Source: Phoebastria nigripes
Lineage: Eukaryota; Chordata; Aves; Procellariiformes; Diomedeidae
DNA: 64,000 nucleotides
Direction of reading: 5' to 3'
Assembly (NCBI GenBank): GCA_035582835.1
Contig: JAYKAV010000422.1
Span: 1,913,847 to 1,977,846 of the forward strand
The notes below the pieces were generated by a model. The model saw only the letters and a list, made by a program, of their open reading frames with translations. It ran no database searches and was not told the origin of the DNA. Each line of letters begins with the position of its first letter. Position 1 is the first letter of the stretch. A program made the position numbers and the translations under genes. Below, one piece after another: positions 33,701 to 48,700 of this stretch.

Positions 33701-36700
33701 CAGACAACCTTCAGCTTGGCCTTCCCTGTAGATTTACAAGGAATTGCATGCTCAGCAACTTGCCTGTTCTCTCTAAGTATTTTTACCTGTTGCTCTTAAC
33801 TCAAAGGGGAAATTATTTTCTCCTCCAAAGTGTTTTTAAGGCATGGTATAGTGTCTGGTGTGCTGGGGAGGGGGTGATGTCTGGGTGGAACAGAGCCACC
33901 TTGTGCAATATTTTGGCTCTTCTAGAATAAGGAGCATTATGCCCAGCATAGCATTGCATAACCTGAAGGTACCACTGGCCAGTGAAACTTCTCCTCATCT
34001 CTGCCAAGCAGACCCATTTCTTTCAGCTGTTTTTGTTTACTGCCTCACTTTTATGGCCCTGGGGGAGATGCGTGTATGTTGACAAGAGATCTTACATTCC
34101 ACAGGGAAACAGTGTATCCTCCTGAGGCTCCGGAGGACGGCTTTTTGCCTATATCATGGTCACTCTCTGATACTTGAGAGTCACAGGTCAAGGACAGGAT
34201 TTTCTGCCAAGAGTTTGTTCCCATGCATGAAAGTACAGAAGGCTCAACATGTAAGACAGTCCTTGTTTTCCATAGTGTATTAATTTCCGGAGTTGGTACC
34301 TTTTATACTTTCATACCCAGGAGTAAATTAGGGGTTTCCAACAGCAGCATAACTGTCCTTGTCCAAAACTTAATTTATGACAGGTGGTAGTAAGAAAGAA
34401 AGAATCACTTGTTTTCATCTGAACTTGTACTTTTTAAAAAATCTTTTATAAATATAGATCCTTGACAAACATTTATTTGAGAATCAGTTTAATCATTCTT
34501 TTGAAGGTTATGTGTACACATTTGGCTTTATGTCCCACTTGATTATTAAAAGATGCTTCCCTTGTACCACAAAAAGTGAATAAGGTAAGAGTAATTTTTG
34601 CAATTCTTGCTTTTGCTCTGAGAATTTTATTAGCAACATTCCTACAGTCAGTAGGGCTGTTCCCATAACTTAGCAATGACCATATTTTTGCTTTTTCAGA
34701 TTTTGTTTTCAGATTTTCATGATTTTCAGAATTTCTGGCATCAGAACATGAATTTGGCAGGCACTTTCTTCTTGTACAGTGCTCACACGGTAGTTATTAC
34801 AATTTTTCAGTCTTTGGCTACTAAGATTTCATATGTCTCGGGAGCTACTTAGCTATTCATTCCATGAAAGCCTATTTTATCCCTTTCATTCCTTATGAAA
34901 TTTACCCTTTATTCTGGCATCATCCAGACTATATTTTGTGGGCCAAATCCAGCCCAGAGGGAACTTCCATCCAGCCTTCTGCCTTTCCCCGCTGAATAGC
35001 TCCTTGTTGCTTTAATAATTGTCTGGCACTTGGATCCCCCTGTATTGCTGCCTCTGTGTCCATGTTGGAGGAGCAGAAGGGGCTGGATGCATAGCTTGGA
35101 AATTACCCCAATCAATCACCCCTGTGGATGAGGGTCAGTGGTATGCACTGCCATATTGGAAGAGTAGTGGAAAAGTCAGCGGTAATATGTGCGGACGCCG
35201 CACTGCATGTGTATAGCTTATTTCTTTTGCATATGAAACAATGCAAGGTTGAGTGATCTTGGGACATTATTAATTTCTTGTCTGACCAAAAAAACCTGTA
35301 AGATTTTGGCAGTTAAGAAGATTTGGATTATCAGATATCATTGATAGATACCAAATTATTCTAAATCTGGGGCTCTGCCTGCATTTTTTTGTAAATAAAA
35401 AAAGAACATATTTCAAAACTTAATAAAAATGCGTGTAGAACTGCATAACTGTCTGATTCAACCCAAATGTCCCCAAAGAGCCATCTAAAAGCTACAGGTA
35501 CAAAAGCACATAAGGTTTCTAGAATTCTGAAAGAGTGGTAATAATCTCGGTTGCTGCCTTCTTCTGGATCTTAGAAGGCTGAAACTCTTTTGCTCTAGCT
35601 CCTCCCTATATTATAAACAAAAGCAATTTCTTCATTGCAGTTGAAATTGTCTTTTAATATGAAATATCCAAGAAGTGGCTTATCCTTAAGTTAATTAAAC
35701 TCATTTGCCCTTCTCAAATGGAAGGTAATATTGCATACTTACTGGATATCTTATTTTCTACGAGTGTTATTTATCCTGAGGACAGTTCATAATGAAATGT
35801 GATATTGTGACTGATAGCAAAACAATGCAGAAGCCCAAAATTACCACTTGTATTGCAACATCCCATATTAAGGTTACTTAGGATGAACCTTGTTTCTTTA
35901 CTCCGTTTAAAAAATAACATTGTAATAACACTCTGCATATTTACCTTTTGGTCAGTTGAGTAGTTCACAAGTAATTCATTCCAAAAATGGCTTCACTGAC
36001 CCTTGTTGATTGACTTCTTGTGCAGTAACGTGCTCTTCAGAATCTGCTCCTTTATAGCTATTGCCAAATATTATTTCGTATTTTTGAGTGTATGTTCAAA
36101 ACACACTGTCACTGCTTTACTGGAGTTAGCAGTAAAGCAGGAAAAGTTTTATAACATCTGTAATTAATATCCCAGGTTGTCTATTGGAAACAAACTGTTT
36201 TCTAATAGATTTTTTTTTTTTTTTTTAAAGAACTAATTTACTTTTTCTTAAGGCTTTAATGGGGTGAGAAAAAAAGCCCTCCAAAACACCTCCACAGAAT
36301 GGTACCACTTATCAGCAGGATAAAGAACAAAAACCTCTGCCTTTGTTCTGCTCTGTTCTTATTCTAAGCTTGGGACCAGTTGTAGAGGAAAAATGGTGTA
36401 AGATAGCAATGAAGACAACCACTTACAAGACTTTCCACCGAGGTTTCAGTCTCTGATGTTGCCCATCTGTTTCTCTGTCAGTTCTGGTACTTTCACACTT
36501 ATCAAGCCTTATCTGCTGTCCTCCTGTCAGTTCTTTGTGGGAATTCATGGTGAGGTTGCTGCTTCATCTGAAAATCAGACGGCTCAGTAGATAAGAGGGT
36601 TCCTAAAAATGTGGTGTGCTTGGCATTTGCCATTTATTTTGGTGAAACCCTACACAGGAAAGCTGGTGTGAGACCTGTCTAGTGTTCAGCTCCTGAACAG

Positions 36701-39700
36701 CTGGGAATTTCTCCTTAAGTAGTCTGTCTGCATGGAAACCTGCTGTTTGTATAGATACCTGTTGTTTCAGAAATTAATGTTTCTGAGGGGGAATGGCCAG
36801 ATTTTTCTCAAAGTTTTCCAAGGGCAGTTTTGTGCATGGCAGTGCTAAAGGCTTTTAAACAGTCATATGGGGCACAGAGTCGATGCAGTGAACGCGGCAA
36901 AGAAAGATCTCATTTTTCATTCTTTCAGTATCTCCTAATACCATTTGCAACTGTGGTTTTATCATATTCAAATACGTTTCTTGCCAGGAAACTTATGATT
37001 CTGCCATACTTTTAGGCAGCCAGCACTGGAAAGTTTACTCATGCTATGTAGTTATGGTAATTCTCAGAGGATGTTTATTATTTGGAAAGCGGAGTTCCAT
37101 ACAGGATGAGGAATTCTTACTACAATTAATTCCCAAATTAATGTATCACTATTTAATTAGATCCAGATTTGGCCTACATCTTCTGTAGAAGAAACACATT
37201 TCTTTTTTCTTATCTGTGGTGGCATCTGGGGACTGGGACACCTCCTTGTGTCATTTTAAATACCTGTGCACAAAAACACACGTGGATTTGCAAAGTCAGA
37301 CTAGTTTGTTATCCTCCCTATGCCAGAAGAGAATGAAAGGGACAAATCTGGATAATGTGCTTGATAAAGTGTGAAGGTGTGGCATCTCCTGTACTTTTTT
37401 ATAGAGGGGAAAAAGAATTAGGGAGAGTGAAAGGAGATATGGATGTGAGAGTGGAGACACCCCTTGCATTTTGTTTATCCCCTTGTTATTGAAGAGTGAA
37501 AATGTAAGGGACCATCTCACTGCCTCAACATAGCAGATGAAAGACTTGCTATTTTTTTAACTGATCTTCTGGGCTGACTGTCTCCAAAACCAAATGTAAG
37601 CATGTAGATATTGATTCTTAACACATTTATATGTATTCTTTGTTTATTGACATATTTATCTTAATTTTTGGTTAGTTACATTGCCTGTAAGAGTAGGTGA
37701 TCTCACAACATACATACCTCATAGGCAGGTTATTTTAAGTTCCTAAATCCTTAATGTGAGTAATCTAGTCTTCTGAAGTAGAAAACAGCTAGCCATTAGA
37801 GATGGAGGCAGAATTGGGTATACGTTCCGGGTGCCCAGTCTGTCACATCGGTTGTGCTAATATAGTCAAGCCTGGTCAAAGTGACATACAGGCTGGCATG
37901 GAGGCACAAGCTGCTGTTTGAGGCACTGCCAAATGTAGGTACCACAACTGCTTAGTTGGAGCCCGGTAAAGGGATCCATGGTGGGTCAAGTGGGATCTCC
38001 TCTCTTACTGTGTTTTGGAAGTCTAGCACGTCTGAAACACAGTTTGGTTCTCTGGATTTCCTTCCTCTGAAAGAATGGAAAAATTCACTTACAAAGCTTG
38101 TGTAATGTCTCTGCAGGATATGTATTGTAACCAAGGTGCTTACGTACTGTAGCAATAGTAACTATGAACATTGTTCAATGCGTTCAATGTCCTTTGGATT
38201 ACTTTTTTTAACCATGGAAGTGTTCTTTAAATAGCCAATATTCTCCTCCATGTTGGCCTAATGAATTATCTGCTGTTTGCAATTTCTATACACCCATTTA
38301 TAATCAGTCTGGTCTTCATAATTCATCCCCCCGCCCCAGATATTTGAATGCGGTTTCAGGCTGTAAAAATCCATAGATCAATTCTGTATTTTTGAAAATG
38401 TCACTTAAAATATTATGAAAAGAGGGAGAACATCTCATCATTACAATATGCGTATGATGCTAGGAAATTAGTATAGCGTATGAACAAGCATCAAGTATAA
38501 AGACAAAAATCTGCTTAAATCATTAACCCAAACTGTTTATACTAAAGCAGCATATGAAGTTAAGCTTTGTGAGAACTGATCATAGCAGCCTCTGGCTACT
38601 ATGCCTTTGAGATATACACCTGCTGTGTAGAGGGCTGGGGCAGGCGGTGACAACATGGGGCTGCTTCGTTGGTGCGGAAAGCCTTTTCCATCCTCTGTTC
38701 CTCTGGTTGCTTCAGCAGCAAGCCCACTGATCCTGATGGAAGGTGGCTGGCTCTGCTGGGAAGGGCTGACCCGTGCCGCTGGGGACACCATCGGGAAGGG
38801 GACCCGCAGGAGCACAGCAGCGCATCTCTGGCCAGAGGGCCTCCTGCCCAAAGCGTGGCTGTGTTAATAAGCAGTTTGCTGGTGGAGGTGGACCATATTG
38901 TCGTAACCAGAGTGATATAAAATAGCCTTTGCTTGCTGCCCTGTAAAGCTTTAAGGATAGGGAGGATTTCCAGGGTGAGAAAAGTGATGTATCACACAGG
39001 TCTTCTCTGAGGACTTGCTCAAGGCTTTGGGCATACCTCCACCCAGATACTTTTTGTAAGAAGAGGTGAGCAGCAACCGAATCACTGTCTTGGCCAGAGT
39101 GAGTTTCCTCTATGATTTTTGCTCCTTACCAGCTCCCTCCCTCAGAAATCGCTTTCCTGTTCCCTGAATGAGTCCAACTACAGGGTTAACGCAATGCAGA
39201 GAACCTGGGAGAGCAAGTACCCCAAGAGACACAGCAGACCAGAAAACAAATGGATAAATGAAAATGCTGCAAAGATTTCCCATAAGTGAATTCATTTTTC
39301 TGAGTTTCCATACTCTCAGAGTTGTAGGATTTTTGTGAAGTTAACTGTAGCAAATGACTACATAAAAAAGGCCCCAGAGAGGGTTTTTTATGACAAAAAG
39401 ATGTTTCAAATAAGTTAAGTGTTTGTAGTTAAGGATATAAAGATATTAATTACTTTGCCTAAAACCAAAGTCCAGAACACGATAAAGAAGAGAACAAGAA
39501 ATATCACGAAAGCCAGAATATTCAAAGTCGGCTTAAAGTTGTGAAAATACATTTTGGGGAGTTGAGAGTGCATAAAACATGTTATGTTTGCCTTCCAGCA
39601 TCTCCTCAGATTGCCCATTTAAGTTGATAGTTGTGTTAGGTTTTAAACATCTTTCAGCTTCTTTTTTTCTTCTGAATGGAACGGCTAATAAACACCTGAT

Positions 39701-42700
39701 CTAACATCTGTAAAAATCAGTGAAACTTTTCTGGCTGCTTTCACAGGGCTTTGGGTCAGGTTATTGTATAATTTTGGAGAAGGAGTTATACAGCCAGATT
39801 TATCTCTAATTACATAGCTGGGAGATGGAAATTGTAAACAGCAGCAGTTACATGAAGTTCTACTGTTACGATGTGGAAAGAACAATTGTGTCTTGACAGC
39901 CAGGGGAAACATGAGAGATGGGAGGGAAACTCTGATGGGCAGAAAAGTGATTTCTGCTGATGCACTTCTCTGGGGAGAGAATTCAAGGGTTTCTTATGCA
40001 GTCTTTGAATAGAAAAAAAAGTGTCTAGTAATGTTGGGCACCTCAATTTTACAATGATTACACTGACACACTGAATTTTAGAAAATACTGAATACTGTCC
40101 CTCTGAAAATTTGCCCTTTTCAAGTATCTTCATGTTGACCGTCCAAAATAGGAAGCTGTTCAAAATCACTGGTCAGTTTTTAAAATCTTGCCCATTAAAT
40201 GTATAAAATAATGCAATTAGAAACGGCAAAAACCTACAATATGCAAATATGGGACACTGTGTAAATTTTAAATAATTATAAAGTCATTTGTACTTTAAAA
40301 ACAAGTTATTTTCATATTTGTTATGGTTATAGGAATGGTAAAGTAAACTAATTTTGGCATGTACAAAAGTTCTGAATTCATATTAATTAAGAAAAGCTCA
40401 AAGAAGACTGGGGCTCCCTGGCAGTGTGTGTATGACACTGGGCTCTGTGTCAGGAAAACACCCCAAAATTAGGTAGGCATACCTGTTTGCTAAAGACTTC
40501 AGTTTGTATTTGTGTCAGATGCTAAATGGTAAAGCTATTTCTGTCATTTTTTAAGCAGCATGGGTAGTCTAAATATGTTCAATAGGTCTAGTGACCTTTT
40601 CCTGAGTAATGGAAAACTTGCAGCTGTGCCAGTGCAGTATATTTATACCAATATTATTTACAGGTCTTGCCCTCCTCGCTACTGCTTCTTAGAACTGCCC
40701 TTGAATGAAAAATAAATGTGTCAGGTTTTTAATACAATTAAAATGGCTATAAACATTCTTCAAAATAGAAATGTATTCTTAGCCATGCTTACTTTAGCTG
40801 ATTGCTATGTCTTCAGCAACTGTTGTTTCTGTGATGGACTAACAGATAATCTGTGAAATGGTTCTGCATCAAATACACCAATGTGTACCCTAAAGCAAGT
40901 ACTCAATAATTTGAAGAGAAAGGTTTTGAAATTCATATTCATCTATTAATTATTTATGTATTTGCAGTCCAGCTGATTTTTAAGAACATACTGAGGTCTG
41001 CCAGTTTCTTGTGATGCATCATGGATATTGCTTACAGAGGATTCCAATCCAGTCCAAACTATTCCATGATTCCTACAAGCAGTATATGTGTGGTGACTGC
41101 TGAAAGTCCCCCACAAAAGGCAGAGAAGTTGTGGGTTACTGGACAGTTGTAATAACAAAAAGCACAATAACTCAATAGAGGACCAAAAAAACCAGTTTTG
41201 TGAAGAGCAGTTTTAACAGATAGTTCGACCTTTTAATTATTCCCTTTGAATGCTGAGCATGTATCATTTGAATCCTATCTCCCCAGTCCTGATTTTAGAC
41301 AGTATTTGTCTTTAACTCATTCAGGCATGGAAAACAACATGGTGGTGTAATTAGGGTGAACTGTAAAAGCGAACAGAGCTGAGGATCATCAGTGTGCAGG
41401 AGATGGCACCATCCCTCAAACCCCCAGGGTCCCCATGTGAAATAAGATGGAGGCTCAGCCCTCTGCTGAGACTCCTCAGAGGGGATGCACAGTTGCCACC
41501 ATTGCTTTTCAGAGGTCTCAGAAAGCGATCCCTGAAGGTTGTTCGGCACATTTGGGCAGGTAGCAGTGTCAAGGATCCAAGTCATAGAACTGATAATGTC
41601 AGGACTAATTGATTAAGCTTATCTGTTGCCAGAAGAGATGAGCAGCCATTGATATTCTCTAATTACCTACATGTAAGGCTGGGAAGGTCTCTGAGCTGCC
41701 ATGTAACCTCTTCCTCCATCCCGGAGAAGCAAAGCTGTATTTGGGATGTCTCTGACCCTCGGTTTTCTTACCAGTTCTTGTAAAAGCTGGAGCTTAAGAA
41801 GATTCCATGGAAACCTGCAGCACTTACACATACAGACATTTTCAGACGATCTCACTTAAACCCTCCTTGCTGAAAGTGATGCTGTATTCTTCCAATGCTA
41901 CCTTCAGGTAACATGGAGAACAACTGGTATTCTTTTTTAGCTTTTTATGTACTGGACAGCTTATCATGTGTCCTACCTCAGTCTTCCTTTTGTAGACTAA
42001 ACATGCCCAGTTTCTTCATAGGTCCTGTTTCTTAAACATCACACCATTCTTGCTGTTTTCTGGACTATATCCAGTCTATTTATCTGTTCCTTTAAGGGTG
42101 ACATCAAAAACCAGGAACAGCATTACTACTCTGACCTCATCAGGGCGAAGCAGAATAGAATAAATGACCTCCCTAATTGACACAGAACTGTAAACTTGCC
42201 TTTCTAAATCATTACTGTGTACTGTACCACATCTCAATGGGTATGTGTTCAAAATGCCATTTGCTTTATAACCATGGAGAAATTAACATTTGTCCCTAAT
42301 GATATGTTTTCTCTCACACAGACATTCCCTTCTTTCCCATAATTCTTTTATTTTGCACACTTTTGGTCAGGTCCACCTGGACTTTTAACTCACCAACTCT
42401 TTGTATTTGAATCCAGTCACTAATTTATGCTCTCAGCAAACATTATTACTTTTCATTGATAGCTGCTGAAGGAAGAAGAAAAAGACCTGCACAAAGACTT
42501 CTGGGTGAAATGAAGAAGTTATTTTTACACTGGAGATGGGGAGGGAGAATGAAGTGCAGTGCCAGGACTTCAGGTTGCATTTATTTCCAGTGAAGTGAAT
42601 CTCCATCCTTCACAAAGTTTATTTAAAAATAAGCTATACTCAGATCTTTGGATAAAGATGTTAGAAAGTTAAAGTGTACTTAGATTTCAAACTGTGTTGT

Positions 42701-45700
42701 CTGATTATCCTAGCTGGCCTGACTTCCAAACTCCCTTGAAAATAGACCTAGTGTTTTTTATTTTTTACGTTGGATAGATATCTGAAAGACCTGAATCATC
42801 CCTCTTAAGGAAATCATTGCAGATGGAAGGTGGAAATCATTATGTCTTGGGCGTAATCTGGTACAAGCGCATCTCCTCACAAATTCTTCCAGGGAATATT
42901 CCACCATGAAAGAAAAGTTTGCTCTATCAGAACAGGGACCTACTCCCCATCTGTTCCAAAGGGCAATCTGTTCCTCAGACTTCTTCATGATTACTTTTTA
43001 TACAGGAATGCATCCTGAAAAGCAACTAACTGGCCAAGTATATGCGTGATGGGATTTACAATCTCAATGAAGAACAATATAGGTCTCCTGAATTTCATGT
43101 AGTTCCTGTTCATGGTATCCGAAGATCCTGCTCTGTTTATACACAGAAGTTAAGACGTGTAAGAAGCTGCAGTGCCCAGTCCTAGCTGAAAAATTGGTGT
43201 CTATTTTTTATTATTCTTTTATTCCAAAGTAAGTGTCTGGAAAAGGGAGATTTTTTAAGTTTAGTCATTTATGATTAGGGACCTCATTCTGCTATGCCTT
43301 TCTGATGTGTAAAATAGATATTATCATATTGGGGCAGAGCAAAGATCCAATTTAATATCCTGTCTCTGAGCCTGATTCAGGGGAAGGTGTGAAAACTCCA
43401 GATAAATCTGACAGTTAGAGGTAAAATTAAAAACAGGAACACAGGTATGTCTTTTATTTTGTTTTTTTTTCTTTCTGGAGATACTCTCAATCATTGTAAC
43501 CATGATTTTTCTAGCTATCTCTACATGTTAAATTTCTGCTTCCTTTTTCTTACATTTTTCCAGGCTCATAGAGTGCCTTAGTATAACTGCATGCTCAGAA
43601 GATCATTTCCACATCTCAGTTTTGAGCATCAACTCTTTCAATTGAGTTATTTACTTCCCTTCTGTATATAACACAAAGAGGATGAGAAATGTAATAAATG
43701 ATAATGCACCTCTGTCATTTCTCTCCTTATTGTTCTGTCCTTCCTAAGGTCTCTAGTATATATTGAGAGGCAAATCCTGGCCGTCCTCATTCTTTTTGGT
43801 CTCCTCTAAGCCCTGCTGTGATTTTCCAGTAACCTTTATTATTATTAACCTACTCAGGGCAGCAAGACCTCACTGTACTAGACTTTTTTACAAACCCAGA
43901 ACAGGAAAATAATCTCTGACCTCAAGTGTATTTTGATATCATGGGGCTCTACTAGCATATACCATATTCCCTAGGAGGTGATTCCATTGATTCATTGGAA
44001 AGCATTATGGCATTCTGGCCATGCCTTCCATTCCATTCCTTTTGAGCTATGCCGTTGTCTACCGAGGGCGTCGATTCACAAATATACCATTACTTAGGGA
44101 AACACGCAGATGCTCTCTGTTAAGGACAGTGCATCTTTTAGCCCCTTGCAAAACATGAGTCCCTTAAACACAATGCTTTATTGTTTTCCTGTATTTCAAC
44201 TTCAATTAGAATGTGTTGTCCTCAGGGGTACAACTCGGTGGATCAGACTGTTTATTATGGAGCATCAAATAGCCAAAAAGGGACAGCAAGGGAAACAGTG
44301 TTCTTGCTGAAGAACTTAATTTCCCTAAGTATTTGCCAAAGTAGCTAATCTAATTTATGGGGAAACAATTAAAAGAATAAGACATTGCATCATTTTTTTA
44401 TTGAGTTTTGTAAATGAAGTCACAAAAATATGTTATCCTTTAGTTGATGTAGCTTTGACTTTCCAGCTGCTGATACCTATATTTAAGGTTTTCTTTCTAC
44501 ATGAACTTCATAATTAACAGTATTTAAACTGTCTAATTCTCTCTGCTTTGGAAGCTGATAGTGCTGTCAAAGTTCCTCATATACCTTGCTAATTAGATAC
44601 CTGATACAGAGGGCTTGGTCACCTTGAAAATAAAAAAAGGCCTTTGCAATCTGTGAGTGATTTAAGTCAGACTAAAAAATACTGCTTTTACACAATATCA
44701 GATTACATTTGCTGTCACATGTATTTGCATAATACTGTATTTGTACAATATACCATCGGCCAGCACCACTGCCAAACATGTGAGATCAAATATGGTAAAT
44801 TACTGTTGTTGTTGAGGTCTGATACACCAGAAGAAAAACACAAGTCTGAAATTACCGAAAACTTCATGGGAAAGAGGAAAGGAGTTCCCAGAAATATACT
44901 GAAAAACGAATGCTTCTCAGTTTTGAAATGAGCTCGCCAGAGCTTTCCAAAAGCAGATTAACGTTCTTGACCTGACGAGTGTTTATCAACTGTCTGCGTG
45001 TCTGCTCGGCAGCTTTGCTCCCTTAAAAATGTTCTTAATCTGAAGAGCTGAGAAGATGCGGTTTTGTAGTCATCCATCTAGTAAAGGTTCCCATTCTCCC
45101 AGTACATCTTTCTTCAATAAGAAATGTGTAAAAAATAGTGGTATTGTTATGAAAATTTTGTGGGATATGTTATCAAGAGGATACAAGTTAACTCAAGAAT
45201 TACATATTTGGATGTACCTGTCGGTGTACACGAGAACAGAGAATTTGTTTGGGATATTTTTAGTGAAATTTCTTATAGTTAGAAGTGTTTCTAACTTCTT
45301 TCACAGTGTTTAAAAATGCCTTTTTACAAACAGAGCCAGCAAAGAATTAAATAATACCTCAAAGGCAGACAGATGCTTCAAGCTTTCAGTTAATCTCAAA
45401 AGAGAAAGCAAAGTTAGCTTTGGAATAATTGCAGTGACCTCAACTTGATATCTTAAACATCAAATACTGTTCTCTGCTGAGCAACACAATGTCTCTGATA
45501 CAAATCATGCATAAAATTTTGCTTTCATTTTTCAATTGCTTTATACTAATTACTAGGTAATGTAAGTCCTGGCTAACGCGAGTGGGAGTTTTAAGGATAC
45601 AATAGCTGAAGCTGGGAAAACTGAATCAACAGGTTAAAGTCCTGGACACATGAAACCCCGTATGTCTTTGCAGGAAAGGAAAGTCTGTTTTACGAGAACC

Positions 45701-48700
45701 ATTGTTCCATTGTTTTTTGGGGCAGGAATTGTGGTTTTGTTCTTTGTTAATACAATGCCCCACACAACTGGTTCTTGATCCCTGATTAGTGTCTTTTTAG
45801 TGCTACAGCAATCAAAAAATAAATAACAAGAATGGCGTTTTAAGGCTCCGGTACTGTAAATTACTTGTCCAAAGCCACAGAGCGAAATGATGCAGAGCCA
45901 GATTTAGCACACAAGGAATTTCTTTTACCCAGTCTCAGCCTCAGACCATTATTTTGCTTCACTCTAGCAAATGACCTTGTCTGATGTGCTTCGATACATC
46001 ACACGGGTCTTGGCATGCTACTTCTAGCATCTCTGCTCCTCTGAGTCACTGCACAGGCAATTGGACAGCAAGCAGCTCCTTCCTTCTAGGTTTGACGCTC
46101 ATGAGGAAGCCTTCAGAAGTGCAGAAGTAAACCTTGGGAGTCACGCAGATGTGTTATGTTAGGTGACGGACAGGCTAGCACACTTCAGGACTGACAGCTG
46201 GGAAGGACCTCAGCATAGGGCACTTTTCGGCAGGACTCGGTGCAGACTGAGTACCCGAAACAGAGCTGGTAGCATGGTCTCGAGTCTAAGGACTTTTTTT
46301 TCTGACAAATATTGAAAAATAAATCATTGTTTTGAATTGCATTAATAACATGCAGAACAATGATCCATTCAAAAGACAAGTCATTAGATAAGTTTATTGG
46401 TTTCAGTCATTTATGAGGGTCCAAGAATGTGTCTCTATGTTATCTGGGCTGTCTCCTGGGAAGCACCTCTATCTCTCTCCCCAAATTTCAGGAGGAATCT
46501 CAGAGGTAGGACGGTATTTGGATGCACACACACTCCTCGCAGTATGTCCTCAACGCAAGTGCTTTGCCTCGTGATTGTGTGGGCATGGTATTCTGCCCTG
46601 GCATTGAATTCAGTTGGTCTCTTATTCAGAAAAATACTTTCCTTAGATCGGGAGAAGAGAGTACTGAACTCAGCGTGTATCCCACCTGTCTGACATGATT
46701 ACTTCCAGCAAAGTCAATGGAATTATTTGCACAGGATATGGTCCAGTGTTAAGAAATTCTTTAAAGCATAGGAGCAAAAAACATATGTGTGCCTTTATAT
46801 GCTGGAATTTATCTATTTTCAGGCACAGACAAAGGGAGTATTAAGGACCGTGAGAGAGTCCCGTTAAGGGTGTAGTGTACAAAGGGTGTGAGGCATAGGA
46901 CAGGGTAGGATGGAATAGGATAGGAAAGGAAGGGAAATAATCTCAGTCAGGCAAATAGGGCAACTTGTCCAAGTAATTTCTCCAAATCTGTTTGAAGGTG
47001 CCCAGTGAACAGGTTGGGGCTTTCTTGAAGTTACAGTTTAAGGAATGAAATTATTATAAAAATAATATTAGAGGTGGGCACAGGCTGCAAATATGTTACT
47101 TTTTCTGAAAAAACAAACTAATTAAAAATCATTTCCTCTTTTGTTTCTTTGCCAAGACCTATTTTCAGGACTCTGTGCTTCCCCTCAAGCAGCCAATGAA
47201 ATCTCAGGCACCTAAAACAAATACAGGCAGTATACTTAGGACTTGGCTGGTAAAAAAAAAAAAAAAGAGGAAATGATTTTTAAATATTTTGCTTTAAAAT
47301 ATGCTAGATTGTCATTTTTATATTCAGGCATATTTTGTTATTAATTTTGGCTGGTAAATAGTTCTCTTTATAAAACAAGAACTTAACCATTCACCTTTCC
47401 TATGCAGTTAAACTCAGATCCTTTGTAATCTTAGGTTTCTGTGCTTGCTATTTCCAGGACACACACAGGAGCAATTCTCTTTAAAACTTGGATGTGAGGT
47501 ACATCTGGGTTGAATAATGACAGTGTAAATCACATTCACTGCTTACCCGGGGCTGCCATGCACAGCGAGTAGAGCCATGCTCTCTGCAGTTCTCATCTTG
47601 TGTGTGTGCCACCGTAGCTGCTGAGCTCATCCCAGCAGCGCATCAAATCTTATGACTGGTGTCTGTTCCACATATGTTCGCTCTGCCTCTCCCAGAACCA
47701 AAAATGTAGGTGGTGGAGCCTCTTGCTCTGCAGAATGGGTGCTAGAGAGGCGCTGGGTGATGAGTTTGATTTGTTTGGATTTTTCTAATTCTTCTTTTCA
47801 TCGTTGTTTCATAATGCACATCTTGCTGTCTGCATGGAAGACAGCAAAGTCAAGAAAGTAGGCTTTTTTGGGTTGTGGCCCTCCTTCTGCAAGTATTCAG
47901 GCCACTGTTGAAGTTACAGTGGCTATCCATGTGCTGGAAGTTAAATACATGCATTTGTCAGATTGAAGTTTGAACTACTGTCTCACTTGAGTAAAGGTGG
48001 CACACGTCCCTTATGCAATGATATCAATTCACAGGTTACAAAATTTAGAACAGAAGATATTTATTCCATTAAATAATTTATAAAGGAAAGGATAAGGAAA
48101 AAGAAAACGTGAAAAAATTATTGTTAAAAATGCAAATAAGATTCTGTGCAAAATAAGTTTTGAGTAAGGATTTAAAATAGAAATGTAATTGTTTAAATTT
48201 TATTCCCAGTAGTTTGTAATGCTTCGCTAATATATTGCTTTTTTGTTCTTTCACAAAATGACTGTATTATCACTCAAATATCTCAAACACATTGATAGAC
48301 TCATCTGTAAGGCATTCCCCATCCCACTTTTATGGGAGCTGCTGGGCAGCCAGCTGAACAGTAGTTGAGTCATTAAAGCCTGGTTGCAAACATATAAATA
48401 AGTGTATTTTAGTGTTCTTGTGAGTATATTCTCTGGACTGAACGTGATATAAAAGTTACGTATGTCCTTACATCGTCACAGGCTTAGGTTTACGTAAGGA
48501 ACCAGTTTATATATACTGAATTCTTCAGTAGCGTATCATGCCTGTGGAGACATTGCCTTTGACTAAGAAAATGGCAGGTGAGTTTAGGTTGGTACGAGTC
48601 ATCACAGAAGCGGGAATATTTTAAGATGGGCAGGAGAACGATTTACCACAGGGAAGCTAATATGTAGTCTTGCAGCTTGTCAGCCTCTCTGTGTGAGTCT

